Positions 9,124 to 18,250 of a DNA stretch of 64,000 bases are shown in pieces; positions within the stretch are counted from its first letter, which is position 1, and the number at the start of each line of letters is the position of its first letter. Location: the NCBI RefSeq assembly GCF_013410565.1, contig NZ_JACCFO010000001.1, positions 3,596,001 to 3,660,000 of the forward strand, read 5' to 3'. The notes under the pieces were generated by a model. It was not told where the DNA came from, searched no databases, and saw only the letters and a list, made by a program, of their open reading frames with translations. The position numbers and the translations under genes are program-made. The stretch is from Streptomonospora nanhaiensis. Its GTDB lineage: Bacteria; Actinomycetota; Actinomycetes; Streptosporangiales; Streptosporangiaceae.

Positions 9124-10146
9124 AGTGCACGCGATCGCGGCGGGGCCCCCGTGCGGCTCCACGTCGTCACCGGCAAGGGCGGTACCGGCAAGACCACGGC
9201 CGCCGCCGCCCTCGCCGTCGCGCTGGCCTCCGGCGGGCGGCGGGTGCTGCTGGTCGAGGTCGAGGGCCGCCAGGGGATCGCCCAGCTCTTCGGGATCCCC
9301 CCGCTGCCCTACGCCGAGCGGCCGGTGGCCGACGCGCCCGGCGGCGGCCGGGTGTACGCGCTGGCGGCCGACCCCGAGGCCGCGCTGCTGGAGTACCTGG
9401 AGATGTTCTACGGCATGCGCCGGGCCGGGCAGGTGCTGACCCGGTTCGGGGCCGTCGACTTCGCCACCACGATCGCGCCCGGCGTGCGTGACGTCCTGCT
9501 GACCGGCAAGGCCACCGAGGCGGTGCGCCGCCGCGAGGGCGCGGGGCGGCGCGGCGGCCGGGAGCCCGCCGACCGCCCCTACGCCTACGACTCCGTGGTG
9601 CTGGACGCCCCGCCCACCGGTCGTGTCGCCCAGTTCCTCAACGTCAACGCCGAGGTCGCCGGGCTGGCGCGCGTGGGCCCGATCCGCAACCACGCCGACA
9701 AGGTGATGGCGGTGATCCGCTCGCCCCAGACCGCGGTCCACTTCGTGACCGTGCTGGAGGAGATGCCCGCGCAGGAGACCGTCGACGGGATCGCCGAGGT
9801 CCGCGCCGCCGGGCTCGCCGTGGGCTCGATCCTGGTCAACATGGTCCGCCCGCCGCTGCTTGACCCCGCCGCGCTGGCCGGCGCCGCCGCCGGCGGCCTC
9901 GACCTCGACGCGCTGGCGCGGGGGCTGAAGGCGGTCGGCCTGGCCGACCCCGAGGACACCGCGCGCGGCCTGGCCGAGGAGGTGCGCGACCACGCCGTCC
10001 GGGTGGCGGTGGAGGAGCGCATCCGCGCCCGGCTCGACGCGGTCGACCTGCCCCGGCTGGAGCTGCCGCTGCTGCCCGACGGCGTGCGCGCGGGCGACGT
10101 GGGCGCGCTCGCGGCACGCCTGGCCGAGCAGGGGGTGGGCCGGTGA
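9121..10146 (+). CDS. ArsA/GET3-family ATPase, subunit 1
   Basis: The 341-residue protein has a deviant Walker A VTGKGGTGKTT near residue 17, the conserved VEVEGRQGIAQLFG, a switch region VVLDAPPTGRVAQFLNV, and long helices. It corresponds to the first of the paired actinobacterial anion-transporter-like ATPases (Rv3679 in M. tuberculosis). The family includes ArsA and GET3; here no cysteine metal site is evident, so an arsenic role is unlikely. In actinobacteria the pair lies beside whiB and PBP genes; the function is unsettled. GTG 9121 is chosen from the promoter; GTG 9151 is an alternative. It overlaps the second ATPase by four bases. Confidence 0.85.
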   Translation: MSARDRGGAPVRLHVVTGKGGTGKTTAAAALAVALASGGRRVLLVEVEGRQGIAQLFGIPPLPYAERPVADAPGGGRVYALAADPEAALLEYLEMFYGMRRAGQVLTRFGAVDFATTIAPGVRDVLLTGKATEAVRRREGAGRRGGREPADRPYAYDSVVLDAPPTGRVAQFLNVNAEVAGLARVGPIRNHADKVMAVIRSPQTAVHFVTVLEEMPAQETVDGIAEVRAAGLAVGSILVNMVRPPLLDPAALAGAAAGGLDLDALARGLKAVGLADPEDTARGLAEEVRDHAVRVAVEERIRARLDAVDLPRLELPLLPDGVRAGDVGALAARLAEQGVGR

Positions 10147-11321
10147 GCCCCGCCGATCCCGCGGGCGGCGCCGCGCCCCCCGCCGCCGCGCCGCCCTTCG
10201 ACGTCGACGCGCTCCTGGCCGACCGCGCGACCCGCATCATCGTCTGCTGCGGCTCGGGCGGGGTGGGCAAGACCACCACCGCCGCCGCGCTGGGGGTGCG
10301 GGCCGCCGAGCACGGGCGCGGCGCCGTGGTGATCACGGTCGACCCCGCGCGCCGGCTGGCGCAGTCGATGGGCCTGACCGAGCTGGACAACACCCCGCGC
10401 CCGGTGCCGCTGCCGGCCGTGGACGGCGCCGCGCCGCCCGGCACGCTGCACGCGATGATGCTGGACATGAAGCGCACCTTCGACGAGATCGTCGAGGCGC
10501 ACGCCGACCCCGAACGCGCGCGGCAGATCCTGGCCAACCCGTTCTACCAGTCGCTGTCCTCCAGCTTCTCCGGCACGCAGGAGTACATGGCCATGGAGAA
10601 GCTGGGCCAGCTGCGGCAGTCCGGCGACTGGGACCTGATCATCGTCGACACCCCGCCGAGCCGGTCGGCGCTGGACTTCCTGGACGCGCCCAAGCGCCTG
10701 GGGCGGTTCCTGGACAGCCGGCTGATCCGCATCCTGGGGGCGCCGCCCGCCACCGGCGCCTTCAAGCTGCTGGGCGCCGGGGTGGGCATGGTCACCGGGA
10801 TCATCGCCAAGGTGGTGGGCGCCCAGGTGCTCTCCGACGTGCAGCGGTTCGTGGGGGCCTTCGACGCGGTGTTCGGCGGGTTCCAGGAGCGCGCGGAGCG
10901 CACCTACCGGCTGCTCCAGGCGCGCGGTACCGGGTTCGTCGTGGTGGCGGCGCCCGAGGGCGACGCGCTGCGCGAGGCGGCGTACTTCATCGAGCGGCTG
11001 CGCCGGGACCGCATGCCGCTGGCCGGGGTGGTGCTCAACCGCGTGCACCGCACGGGCGTGCCCGGACTGGCCGAGGACACCGCGCGGGCCGCCGCGGCGG
11101 AGCTGGCGGCCTCGGGCGAGCACCCGCTGGCCGGGGCCGCCCTGCGGCTGCACGCCGAGCGGATGCGGGTGGCCGCGCGTGAGCGGCACCTGATGGACCG
11201 GCTGGCGGCGGCCCACCCCCAGGTGCCCGCGGTGGAGGTTCCGGCCCGTCCCGAGGACGTGCACGACCTCGCCGGGTTGGCCGAAATCGGCCGCGCGCTG
11301 GCGGGCCGCCCGGCGGGGTAG
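10143..11321 (+). CDS. ArsA/GET3-family ATPase, subunit 2
   Basis: The 392-residue protein has Walker A GSGGVGKTTTAAALG near residues 37-48, the switch II segment IIVDTPPSRSALDFLDAP, and a C-terminal helical part. It starts within the stop of the preceding ATPase (GTGA), so the two are made together and may form a heterodimer, as proposed for Rv3679-Rv3680. A Pro/Ala-rich N-terminal extension of about 20 residues precedes the domain. The client is unknown: membrane-protein targeting (GET3-like) or redox-linked transport are possible. Confidence 0.85.
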   Translation: MSPADPAGGAAPPAAAPPFDVDALLADRATRIIVCCGSGGVGKTTTAAALGVRAAEHGRGAVVITVDPARRLAQSMGLTELDNTPRPVPLPAVDGAAPPGTLHAMMLDMKRTFDEIVEAHADPERARQILANPFYQSLSSSFSGTQEYMAMEKLGQLRQSGDWDLIIVDTPPSRSALDFLDAPKRLGRFLDSRLIRILGAPPATGAFKLLGAGVGMVTGIIAKVVGAQVLSDVQRFVGAFDAVFGGFQERAERTYRLLQARGTGFVVVAAPEGDALREAAYFIERLRRDRMPLAGVVLNRVHRTGVPGLAEDTARAAAAELAASGEHPLAGAALRLHAERMRVAARERHLMDRLAAAHPQVPAVEVPARPEDVHDLAGLAEIGRALAGRPAG

Positions 11322-11520
11322 CCGGGCGGGGCGGCCCGGTGTTGAGCGGCAGCGCCGGCGGCACGCGCGCCCGAGGTGTTTACCGGCGGCCCCGCGGGAA
11401 AGCGGGACCGCACCGCCGTGCGGCTGCGGCTGCCGCGCCGCACGGCGGGACCCACGGTTCCTCCGGTCCGGCGCGCCAGGCGCGCCCGGCGGTGCGAGGG
11501 TCCACCGCCGGTCCGGGCCG

Positions 11521-11856
11521 TCAGCGCGAGAGGAGGTCGCCGGTGCCGTCGCGCGGCGCGGAGAGCGCGGGCCGGGGCTCGCGCCGCTCGTACTCGCGGC
11601 GGGCATTGGACAGCAGCTCCGCCCACGAGGAGACGTCGGGGCGGCGGCGCAGCAGCGCGCGGCGCTCGCGCTCGGTCATTCCCCCCCACACGCCGAACTC
11701 GATCCGGTTGTCGAGGGCGTCGGCCAGGCACTCCGTGCGCACGGGGCAGCCCCGGCAGATGAGTTTCGCCCGGTTCTGCGCTGCGCCCTGGACGAAAAGC
11801 GCGTCAGGGTCGGTCTTTCGGCACAGGCCGCGCGCGGCCCACCCCGGCGTCCACAT
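11521..11856 (-). CDS. WhiB-family iron-sulfur transcriptional regulator (WhiB4-like)
   Basis: The 111-residue protein has the four cluster cysteines Cys12, Cys34, Cys37 and Cys43 (the last three C-X2-C-X5-C), followed by the G[V/I]WGG turn (EFGVWGGMTERERRALL) and a basic C-terminus for DNA binding. Position next to the ATPase pair and the PBP matches mycobacterial whiB4, an oxygen- and NO-responsive regulator. ATG 11856 (MWTPGWAARGLC) follows GGGGAG at suitable spacing; upstream ATGs would add residues not usual for the family. It is convergent with the ATPases and divergent from the PBP. Confidence 0.92.
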   Translation of the reverse strand: MWTPGWAARGLCRKTDPDALFVQGAAQNRAKLICRGCPVRTECLADALDNRIEFGVWGGMTERERRALLRRRPDVSSWAELLSNARREYERREPRPALSAPRDGTGDLLSR

Positions 11857-12302
11857 GAATCCCACTCCCCAATTCCCCATTGACCCGATGCGGCCGACGG
11901 GTCGGCGGGCGCGGTCGCCGACCCGGGCGCTGCGGAAGGTGCGGCTTTTCGGCGCGCCGCCCGCGAACCGCCGAGAGCGACCGCGCGGTTGCGGAGAGCG
12001 ACGTCGCGCGGGTGCCGCATACCCTCGCGATCGCTGGGGACGAAGATACGGTCCGCAAGTCTCGATCAACAGCCCCATCCGGCCCATTTCCGATCTAGTC
12101 CGGGTGGGTCATTGCACCCGGCGGACCACCCTCGGTCCGCCGTTTCGGTCCGGCTGAAAGCCCTTGCCGGTCCCGACCGCTCCGCGGTGCATCCACAATG
12201 GAATGCGGCTTGGTGCCGCAGGTGTCCACGGCGTCCTCCCCTCCCCGAAAACACCCGGCGCTCGCGACACCACTCATCGCGGTTCACACGTAATCTGAGG
12301 GG
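11857..12302. promoter_or_regulatory. whiB / PBP divergent promoter region
   Basis: This 446-base region has no convincing gene. It holds the whiB promoter (not located) and, at its right end, TAATCT at 12291-12296, a good -10 element for the PBP gene. That box ends six bases before GTG 12303, suggesting a leaderless mRNA. The middle is locally less GC-rich than the genes around it. Confidence 0.5.
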
Positions 12303-14684
12303 GTGGGTCAGGGGACAATGCTGCAAAAAATCGGTCAACTCCTAGGCGTCGGAATCGTCGCCGGTGTGCTCGTGGCGGCGCTGGCGCTGCCGGCCATCGG
12401 CGGGCTCGGCATCACCGCCCGCAACGTCGCCACCGGCTTCTTGAACATGCCCAGCGAACTGGAGACCCCGCCTCCCCCGCAGCGGTCGGTCATCCTCGAC
12501 CGCGATGGCGAGGTCATCGCCGAGATCTACGACCAGAACCGGGAGCTGGTCGAACTCGACGACATGGCCCCGGTCATGCGCGAGGCCATCATCGCCATGG
12601 AGGACTCCCACTTCTACGAGCACGGCGGCATCGACATCGGCGGCACGTTCCGCGCCGCGCTGCGCACCCTCAGCGGCGACGTCGAGGGCGGTTCGTCGCT
12701 CACCCAGCAGTACGTCAAGAACGTGCTGGTGGAGAGCGCCGACACCCAGGCCGAGCAGGAGGAGGCGCGCGAGACCACCCTCGGCCGCAAGATCCGCGAA
12801 CTCCGCTACGCCGTCGCCCTCGAACAGCGCATGACCAAGGACGAGATCCTGGAGGGCTACCTCAACATCGCGTACTTCGGCGACGGCGCCTACGGCGCGG
12901 AGTCCGCCGCCAAGCACTTCTTCGGGGTCAGCGCCGACGAACTCAACCTCGCCCAGGCCGCCACCCTGGCCGGGACGGTCCGCTACCCCTACCTGTACAA
13001 CCCGCGCCTCAACCCCGAGGACGCGACCGACCGCCGCAACGTGGTGCTCGACCGCATGGTCGAGACCGGCTACATCACCCAGGCCGAGGCCGACGAGGCC
13101 AAGGCCACCGAACTCGACCTCGACGTCAGCACCCCCAGCAACGGCTGCATGCCCAGCAAGATGCCGTTCTTCTGCGACTACGTCGTGCAGGAGATCGAGC
13201 AGAACGAGCGCTACGGCGAGAACGAGACCGAGCGCGCCCGCTGGCTGCGCACGGCCGGTCTGCGCATCCACACCACGGTCGACTCCGACATGCAGGAGGC
13301 CGCGCAGGACGCGGTCGACAAGTGGGTGCCGCGCCGCAACGAGTCCCGCAAGGTGGCCGCCGAGGTCCTGGTCGAGCCCGGCACGGGCGAGATCCGCGCC
13401 ATGGCGCAGAGCCGCAACTACGGCCCCGACGAGTCCAACCTCGGCGAGACCTCGATCAACTTCGCCACCGACATGAACCACGGCGGCAGCACCGGCTTCC
13501 AGGCGGGCTCGACCTTCAAGCCGATCACGCTGGCCGCCGCGCTGGACCAGGGCATGGGCTTCGGCACGTCCTACAGCTCGGGCAACACCACGACCATCAC
13601 CGGCCAGCGCAACTGCAACGGCGGGACCCTGGCCGACTGGACGCTGAGCAACTCCGGCGACACCAAGGGCGGCAGCAGCCACAACATGATCAGCGGCACG
13701 AAGGGGTCGGTGAACACCTACTTCGCGCACCTGCAGGCCGACGTCGGGCTGTGCAACGTCATCAAGATGGCCGAGCGGCTGGGCATCCACCGGGCCGACG
13801 GCACGTCGTTCGACAACGACCGCACCCAGGCCAACAACTCCTTCACCCTGGGCAGCGAGGAGGTCTCCCCCCTGACCATGGCCAACGCCTACGCGGTGTT
13901 CGCCTCGGGCGGCAAGCTGTGCGAGCCGCAGGCCATCACCTCCATCGAGGACCGCCAGTCCGGCGAGACCATCGAGATCAAGCCGGAGTGCGAGCAGGTC
14001 ATCGACAAGGACGTCGCGGCGGGCGTGAGCTACCTGCTGCAGCAGACGTTCAACGGCGGCACCACCTCCGGTCTGGAGATCGGCCGCCCGGCCGCCGCCA
14101 AGACCGGCACCACCGACGGCTCGGCGAGCGCCTGGTTCGCGGGCTACACCCCCAACCTGGCGGGCACCGTGTTCGTCGGCGACCCGCGCGGGCCGCAGAA
14201 CTACCCGCTGCGCAACGTCACCATCGGCGACCGCTACTACAGCGAGGTGTTCGGGGCCACCATCCCCGGCCCGATCTGGCAGGAGACCATGGCCCGGGCC
14301 ACCGAGGAGCTGCCGGCCGAGAGCTTCCCGTCGGCGCCGCCGCAGTTCGGCGGCACGTCGCAGGCGCCGCCGCGGCCCAACGCCGACGAGGCGGCCAACA
14401 TCGAGGGCGGCGTGCCCGACGTGGTGGGGCTCTCGGAGGCCGATGCGGTCGCGGCCCTGGAGGACGCCGGGTTCGAGCCCAACGTGTCCTCCGCCCGGGT
14501 GCCCTCCGGCGAGGCCGAGGGCACCGTCGCGGCGGTCAACCCCGACCCCGGGTCGGAGCTGCCGCGGGGCGCCACCGTCAACGTGTTCCTCAGCGCCGGC
14601 GGCGGCTCCGAGGAGCGCAGCGGCGACCTTCCCGGCGGGGGGCTGTTCGCCCCGGGCCGGCTGGAGGACGTCGACGGCGACTGA
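12303..14684 (+). CDS. bifunctional penicillin-binding protein with PASTA domain (PonA2-like)
   Basis: The 793-residue class A PBP polymerises and cross-links peptidoglycan. It has one N-terminal membrane helix (about 13-35), a GT51 glycosyltransferase with catalytic Glu100 in EDSHFYEHGG and GGSSLTQQYVKN, then a transpeptidase with Ser403 and Lys406 (STFK), SVN, and KTGTTDGSASAWFAGY. One C-terminal PASTA domain follows (VPDVVGLSEADAVAALEDAG) and a Gly-rich tail. This matches mycobacterial PonA2. GTG 12303 fits a leaderless start; ATG 12318 with AGGGGA is an alternative. Confidence 0.95.
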   Translation: MGQGTMLQKIGQLLGVGIVAGVLVAALALPAIGGLGITARNVATGFLNMPSELETPPPPQRSVILDRDGEVIAEIYDQNRELVELDDMAPVMREAIIAMEDSHFYEHGGIDIGGTFRAALRTLSGDVEGGSSLTQQYVKNVLVESADTQAEQEEARETTLGRKIRELRYAVALEQRMTKDEILEGYLNIAYFGDGAYGAESAAKHFFGVSADELNLAQAATLAGTVRYPYLYNPRLNPEDATDRRNVVLDRMVETGYITQAEADEAKATELDLDVSTPSNGCMPSKMPFFCDYVVQEIEQNERYGENETERARWLRTAGLRIHTTVDSDMQEAAQDAVDKWVPRRNESRKVAAEVLVEPGTGEIRAMAQSRNYGPDESNLGETSINFATDMNHGGSTGFQAGSTFKPITLAAALDQGMGFGTSYSSGNTTTITGQRNCNGGTLADWTLSNSGDTKGGSSHNMISGTKGSVNTYFAHLQADVGLCNVIKMAERLGIHRADGTSFDNDRTQANNSFTLGSEEVSPLTMANAYAVFASGGKLCEPQAITSIEDRQSGETIEIKPECEQVIDKDVAAGVSYLLQQTFNGGTTSGLEIGRPAAAKTGTTDGSASAWFAGYTPNLAGTVFVGDPRGPQNYPLRNVTIGDRYYSEVFGATIPGPIWQETMARATEELPAESFPSAPPQFGGTSQAPPRPNADEAANIEGGVPDVVGLSEADAVAALEDAGFEPNVSSARVPSGEAEGTVAAVNPDPGSELPRGATVNVFLSAGGGSEERSGDLPGGGLFAPGRLEDVDGD

Positions 14685-14714
14685 GGGGTCCTGAGCCCCC
14701 GGCAACCGCGTGAG

Positions 14715-14747
14715 GAAGGGGCGGGCGACCTGGCCGCCCGCCCCTTC
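14715..14747 (+). terminator. strong hairpin after the PBP gene
   Basis: The perfect 13-bp stem GAAGGGGCGGGCG (14715-14727) / CGCCCGCCCCTTC (14735-14747) has a seven-base loop and lies 31 bases after the stop. There is no T-run, which is common in GC-rich actinobacteria. Confidence 0.65.
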
Positions 14748-14874
14748 GGCGTGTGCGCCGCCGCGTCCGCGCGGTGTGCGGGGAGCGGCCGCGGTCGGAA
14801 GGGGTCCGGGTGCGCGGCGCCCCGGCGGCCCCGGCGGCGCCGGCGGCCCCGGCGGACCCGCGCGCCCGGCGGCC

Positions 14875-15330
14875 TCAGCCGGTGAGCTGGCGCTTGACCT
14901 CGGCCGAGATCCGCTTGCCGTCGGCGCGGCCGGCCGCGCGCGGGGTGACGGTCTTCATGACCTGGCCCATGGCCTTGGGGCCCTCGGCGCCGGTCTCGGC
15001 GATGGCGGCGGCGACCAGGTCGCGCAGCTCGTCGTCGCTCAGCGGCTCGGGCAGGTACTCGGCCAGCACCTCGCCCTCGGCCCGCTCGGCGGCGGCCTGG
15101 TCGGCGCGCCCGCCCGCCTCGAACGCCTCGGCGGCCTCGCGGCGCTTCTTGGCCTCGCGGGTGATGAGCCGGACGACCTCTTCGTCGGTGAGCTCCCGCA
15201 CCGCCTCGCCGGCGACCTCTTCGGTGGAGATCGCGGTGAGCACCATGCGCAGGGTCCGCGTCCGCACGTCGTCGCGCGCCTTCATGGCGGCGGTGAGGTC
15301 GGCTTTCAGGCGGTCTTTGTATTCGGCCAT
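14875..15330 (-). CDS. GatB/YqeY-domain protein
   Basis: The 151-residue protein is a full-length YqeY-like protein, with LKADLTAAMKARD at the start, a central EVVRLITREAKKRREAAEAFEAGGR, EYLPEPLSDDEL, and the C-terminal GQVMKTVTPRAAGRADGKRISAEVK. The domain is the tRNA-binding tail domain of GatB, and stand-alone versions have no settled function. ATG 15330 is preferred over GTG 15336: TAAGAT (15339-15344, minus strand) ends eight bases before it and no Shine-Dalgarno is visible, so the transcript may be leaderless. Confidence 0.9.
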   Translation of the reverse strand: MAEYKDRLKADLTAAMKARDDVRTRTLRMVLTAISTEEVAGEAVRELTDEEVVRLITREAKKRREAAEAFEAGGRADQAAAERAEGEVLAEYLPEPLSDDELRDLVAAAIAETGAEGPKAMGQVMKTVTPRAAGRADGKRISAEVKRQLTG

Positions 15331-15405
15331 GGGCACAGATCTTAGGCTCGCGGCGTGCCGGGCGGCGAGTCGATTACCCCGGACACGCCGCGGCGCCCCG
15401 CGGGC

Positions 15406-16377
15406 TCAGCCCGCCGTTCCGTCGAGCCGGGCGCGGAAGGCGGCCCGGGCGGCGTCGGAGTCGTCCAGCGTGCCCAGGGCCCGCATGAGGTCGGCCTCGG
15501 GGTCGGGCAAGTCCAGGCGCGCCAGTGCCACGCCGAGGTCCTCGGGGGTCCAGGGCTCCTCGCGGGCGACCTCGTCCTGGACACGCCAGGTGGCGGCAAC
15601 GCCGATGGAGCGGTCGCGCACCCGCAGCACCTGGCCGGTCAGCGGGCAGTCGGCGGCGGCCAGCCAGACCAGCAGCGGGGAGCTGGCGGCGGGGTCGTAG
15701 GGGTCGCGGCCGCCGGCGCCGCGCGGGCGGTCCATGCCGGGCACGCCCTGGGTGAGGCGGGTGCGGTGCGCCGAGGGGGCGTAGCAGTTGACCCGCACGC
15801 CGTGGCGGCGCAGTTCGAGCGCCGCCACCGAGGTCAGCGCGGCGATCCCGGCCTTGGCGGCGGCGTAGTTGGCCTGGGTGGGCAGCGGGGTGAACAGCCC
15901 GGAGCCCGAGGAGGTGTTGATGACGCTGCGGTCCTGTGCGGCCCCGGCGGCGGCGCGGTCGCGCCAGTAGCGGCCGGCGGCGCGCGTGACGTGGAAGGTG
16001 CCGGCCAGGTGCACGTCCAGCACGGCGGAGAAGTCGTCGTCGGACATCTCCAGCAGCGGTGCGTTGCGCAGGATGGCGGCGTTGTTGACGACGACGTGCA
16101 GGTCGCCGAAGGCGGAGACGGCGGTGTCGACGATCCGGCGCGCGCCGTCGGGGTCGGCCACGCTGTCGGTGCTGGCGACCGCACGGCCGCCTTGCGCGGT
16201 GATCTCGGCGGCGACCGACGCGGCCACGCCGGTGTCGCGGCCCGTGCCGTCGGGCTCGGTGCCGGTGTCGTTGACGACGACCGCGGCGCCCGCGCGGGCG
16301 AACGCCAGCGCGTGCTCGCGGCCGATGCCGCGCCCGGCCCCGGTGATGAGGGCGATCCGCCCGTCCAGCAGTCCCAT
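15406..16377 (-). CDS. short-chain dehydrogenase/reductase
   Basis: The 323-residue protein has a Rossmann motif TGAGRGIGREHALAFARAGA, NNAAIL, a catalytic serine in NTSSGSG and the Tyr-X3-Lys site NYAAAKAG. The opening GLLDGRIALITGAGRGIGREHA and a long C-terminal extension resemble the dehydrogenase part of multifunctional beta-oxidation (HSD17B4-like) enzymes. The substrate is therefore probably a hydroxyacyl-CoA or similar alcohol (inference). ATG 16377 follows AGGAAGG. It is divergent from a TetR gene with a shared operator-like region. This pair interrupts the mycobacteria-like gene order. Confidence 0.85.
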   Translation of the reverse strand: MGLLDGRIALITGAGRGIGREHALAFARAGAAVVVNDTGTEPDGTGRDTGVAASVAAEITAQGGRAVASTDSVADPDGARRIVDTAVSAFGDLHVVVNNAAILRNAPLLEMSDDDFSAVLDVHLAGTFHVTRAAGRYWRDRAAAGAAQDRSVINTSSGSGLFTPLPTQANYAAAKAGIAALTSVAALELRRHGVRVNCYAPSAHRTRLTQGVPGMDRPRGAGGRDPYDPAASSPLLVWLAAADCPLTGQVLRVRDRSIGVAATWRVQDEVAREEPWTPEDLGVALARLDLPDPEADLMRALGTLDDSDAARAAFRARLDGTAG

Positions 16378-16425
16378 GGTGATCCGGCCTTCCTGTGGTG
16401 TCCGTCCGTGCGCCCCCAGAAAACC

Positions 16426-16478
16426 GCAATCACTGCAAAAATGCAATCGCTGCATTTACTTGGTGGAGCGTGTAGTCT
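16426..16478. promoter_or_regulatory. operator-like repeats and leaderless promoter between SDR and TetR genes
   Basis: A 12-base direct repeat, GCAATCACTGCA (16426-16437) and GCAATCGCTGCA (16443-16454), recurs at 17-base spacing; the second copy forms an ATGCA-N5-TGCAT palindrome. TAGTCT at 16473-16478 ends six bases before ATG 16485, and CTGCAT at 16450-16455 sits 17 bases upstream of it as a possible -35. The repeat would then block the tetR promoter, a usual autoregulation layout. Confidence 0.55.
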
Positions 16479-16484
16479 CACCCC

Positions 16485-17189
16485 ATGACCACGCGGGACA
16501 CCGACGCGGCGGCCGGTACGCGGCCCGGCGAGCGGGACGGCGCGGCGGGCGCTGCGGCCGAGGGCGGAGGCTGGCGGCGGCGCAAGAAGGAGCTGACCCG
16601 CCGGGCGCTGATCGAGGCGGGGCTGCGCCTCTTCCGCGAGCGCGGCTACCAGGAGACGACCATCGCGCAGGTGTGCGCCGAGGCCGGGATCGCGCCGCGG
16701 ACGTTCTTCAGCTACTTCTCCGGCAAGGAGGAGCTGGTCTTCGCCGACACCGCCGAGCGGCTGGACCTCGCGCTGCGCGTCATCGAGGGGCGCGGGCCCC
16801 ACGACACCGTGGCCGACGTCTGCCGGCGCATCGCCGAGGAGACGTTCGCGCTGGCGCCCGGCGGGTTCGACCTGCTGGGCCTCACCGGCGACCGGATGGA
16901 GCTGGTGCTGTCCACCCCGGCGCTGCAGGCCGCCGCGATGCGGGCGGTGGGGCAGGCCGAGGCGCGGATGGCGCGGGCCCTGGCCCGCGCCTTCCCCGGC
17001 GAACTGGACGCGGTGTCGGCGGGCGCGGCCGTGGGCGCCCTGGTGGGGGCGGTGATGGGCGCGGCCCGCATGGAGTTCGCCGCCGGCCGCACCGACGCGC
17101 GGGCCGGGCGCGCCGCCATGCGCCGCGCGGTGGACATCGCGGTGCGCGGCCTGGAGCGCGCGGAGCCCGCCGCCGGGCACGGCGGCTGA
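16485..17189 (+). CDS. TetR-family regulator
   Basis: The 234-residue protein has a 35-residue disordered N-terminus, then a TetR helix-turn-helix (RALIEAGLRLFRERGYQETTIAQVCAEAGIAPRTFFSYFSGKEELV). The C-terminal ligand-binding domain is of the MftR-like type, in which the FFSYF form of the HTH is common. It is divergent from the SDR gene and probably represses it and itself through the repeats at 16426-16454. Confidence 0.88.
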   Translation: MTTRDTDAAAGTRPGERDGAAGAAAEGGGWRRRKKELTRRALIEAGLRLFRERGYQETTIAQVCAEAGIAPRTFFSYFSGKEELVFADTAERLDLALRVIEGRGPHDTVADVCRRIAEETFALAPGGFDLLGLTGDRMELVLSTPALQAAAMRAVGQAEARMARALARAFPGELDAVSAGAAVGALVGAVMGAARMEFAAGRTDARAGRAAMRRAVDIAVRGLERAEPAAGHGG

Positions 17190-17310
17190 CCCCGGGCCCC
17201 GCAGGGGGCGCGCGGGCCGGCGTGAGCGATCACCGCCCGGCGAAAGGGTCCGGACCGTCACATCCGGTGCGGATGTCTGACACCATCGGAAGTCGGGAGG
17301 TGCGGAGACG

Positions 17311-18228
17311 GTGACGACATTGCGGAAGGCGCTGCGGACGGCCGGCACGGCCGCCGCCATCACGGGCGCGGTGGGCCTGGCGGGGATCGGCTACGCGGCG
17401 GTGATCGAGCGGAACTGGTTCCGCCTGCGCCGCTACGAGATCCCGCTGCTGGACCCCGGCAGCCCGCGCCTGCGCGTCCTGCACATCTCCGACGCCCACC
17501 TCACCCCGGGCCGCCGCATGCTGCTGGACTGGCTGCGCGGGCTCGCCGACCACGAACCCGACTTCGTGGTGAACACCGGCGACTCCCTGGCCCACCCCGA
17601 CGCGGTCGAGCCGTTCATCTCGGCGCTGGGCCCGCTGCTGGAGCGCCCGGGCGCGTTCGTCTACGGCTCCAACGACATGTACTCGCCGCAGTTCAAGAAC
17701 CCCGCGCGGTACCTGTGGCGCAGCAGCCGCGCCGACTACTCCAAGCGGACCGTGCCCGACCTGCCGTGGCGCGAACTGGGCACGGCCATGACCGACGCCG
17801 GCTGGCTGGACCTGAACAACCGCAAGGGCGTGATCAAGGCCGGCGACCGCCGGGTCGCGGCCGCGGGCGTGCACGACTCCCACATCGGCCTGGACCGCTA
17901 CGACAAGGTCGCGGGCACCGCCGACGCCGACGCCGACCTTCGCCTGGGCGTGCTGCACTCCCCCGAGCCGGCCAACCTCAACCGCTTCGCCGCCGACGGC
18001 TACCAGCTCCTCCTGGCCGGCCACACCCACGGCGGCCAGCTCTGCCTGCCGTTCTACGGCACGCTGGTGACCAACTGCGGCATCGACCGCCGCCGCGCCT
18101 GGGGCCTGCACCGCTACGCCGGCACCTGGCTCCACGTCTCCGGCGGCCTGGGCACCTCGCCCACGGCCCCCGTCCGCTTCGCCTGCCGCCCCGAGGCCAG
18201 CATCATCGACCTCGTCGCCCAGGACTGA
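17311..18228 (+). CDS. metallophosphoesterase, membrane-anchored
   Basis: The 305-residue protein has one N-terminal hydrophobic segment (about 10-32) and the calcineurin-like metal motifs in order: ISDAHL, NTGDSLAH, GSNDMYSP (the GN[H/D] site, with Ser before Asn), GVLHSPEP and GHTHGGQL. Such proteins cleave phosphodiesters such as UDP-linked lipids or cyclic nucleotides; the substrate is not known here. GTG 17311 follows GGAG. The homologue in M. tuberculosis is Rv3683, next to ponA2. Confidence 0.88.
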   Translation: MTTLRKALRTAGTAAAITGAVGLAGIGYAAVIERNWFRLRRYEIPLLDPGSPRLRVLHISDAHLTPGRRMLLDWLRGLADHEPDFVVNTGDSLAHPDAVEPFISALGPLLERPGAFVYGSNDMYSPQFKNPARYLWRSSRADYSKRTVPDLPWRELGTAMTDAGWLDLNNRKGVIKAGDRRVAAAGVHDSHIGLDRYDKVAGTADADADLRLGVLHSPEPANLNRFAADGYQLLLAGHTHGGQLCLPFYGTLVTNCGIDRRRAWGLHRYAGTWLHVSGGLGTSPTAPVRFACRPEASIIDLVAQD

Positions 18229-18250
18229 GCCCGAAGTCCTCCCCCGCGGA

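Noticed and set aside
12342-14705. 787-codon open frame antisense to the PBP gene
   Set aside because: It mirrors the codon pattern of a complete, motif-rich PBP and has no domain of its own.
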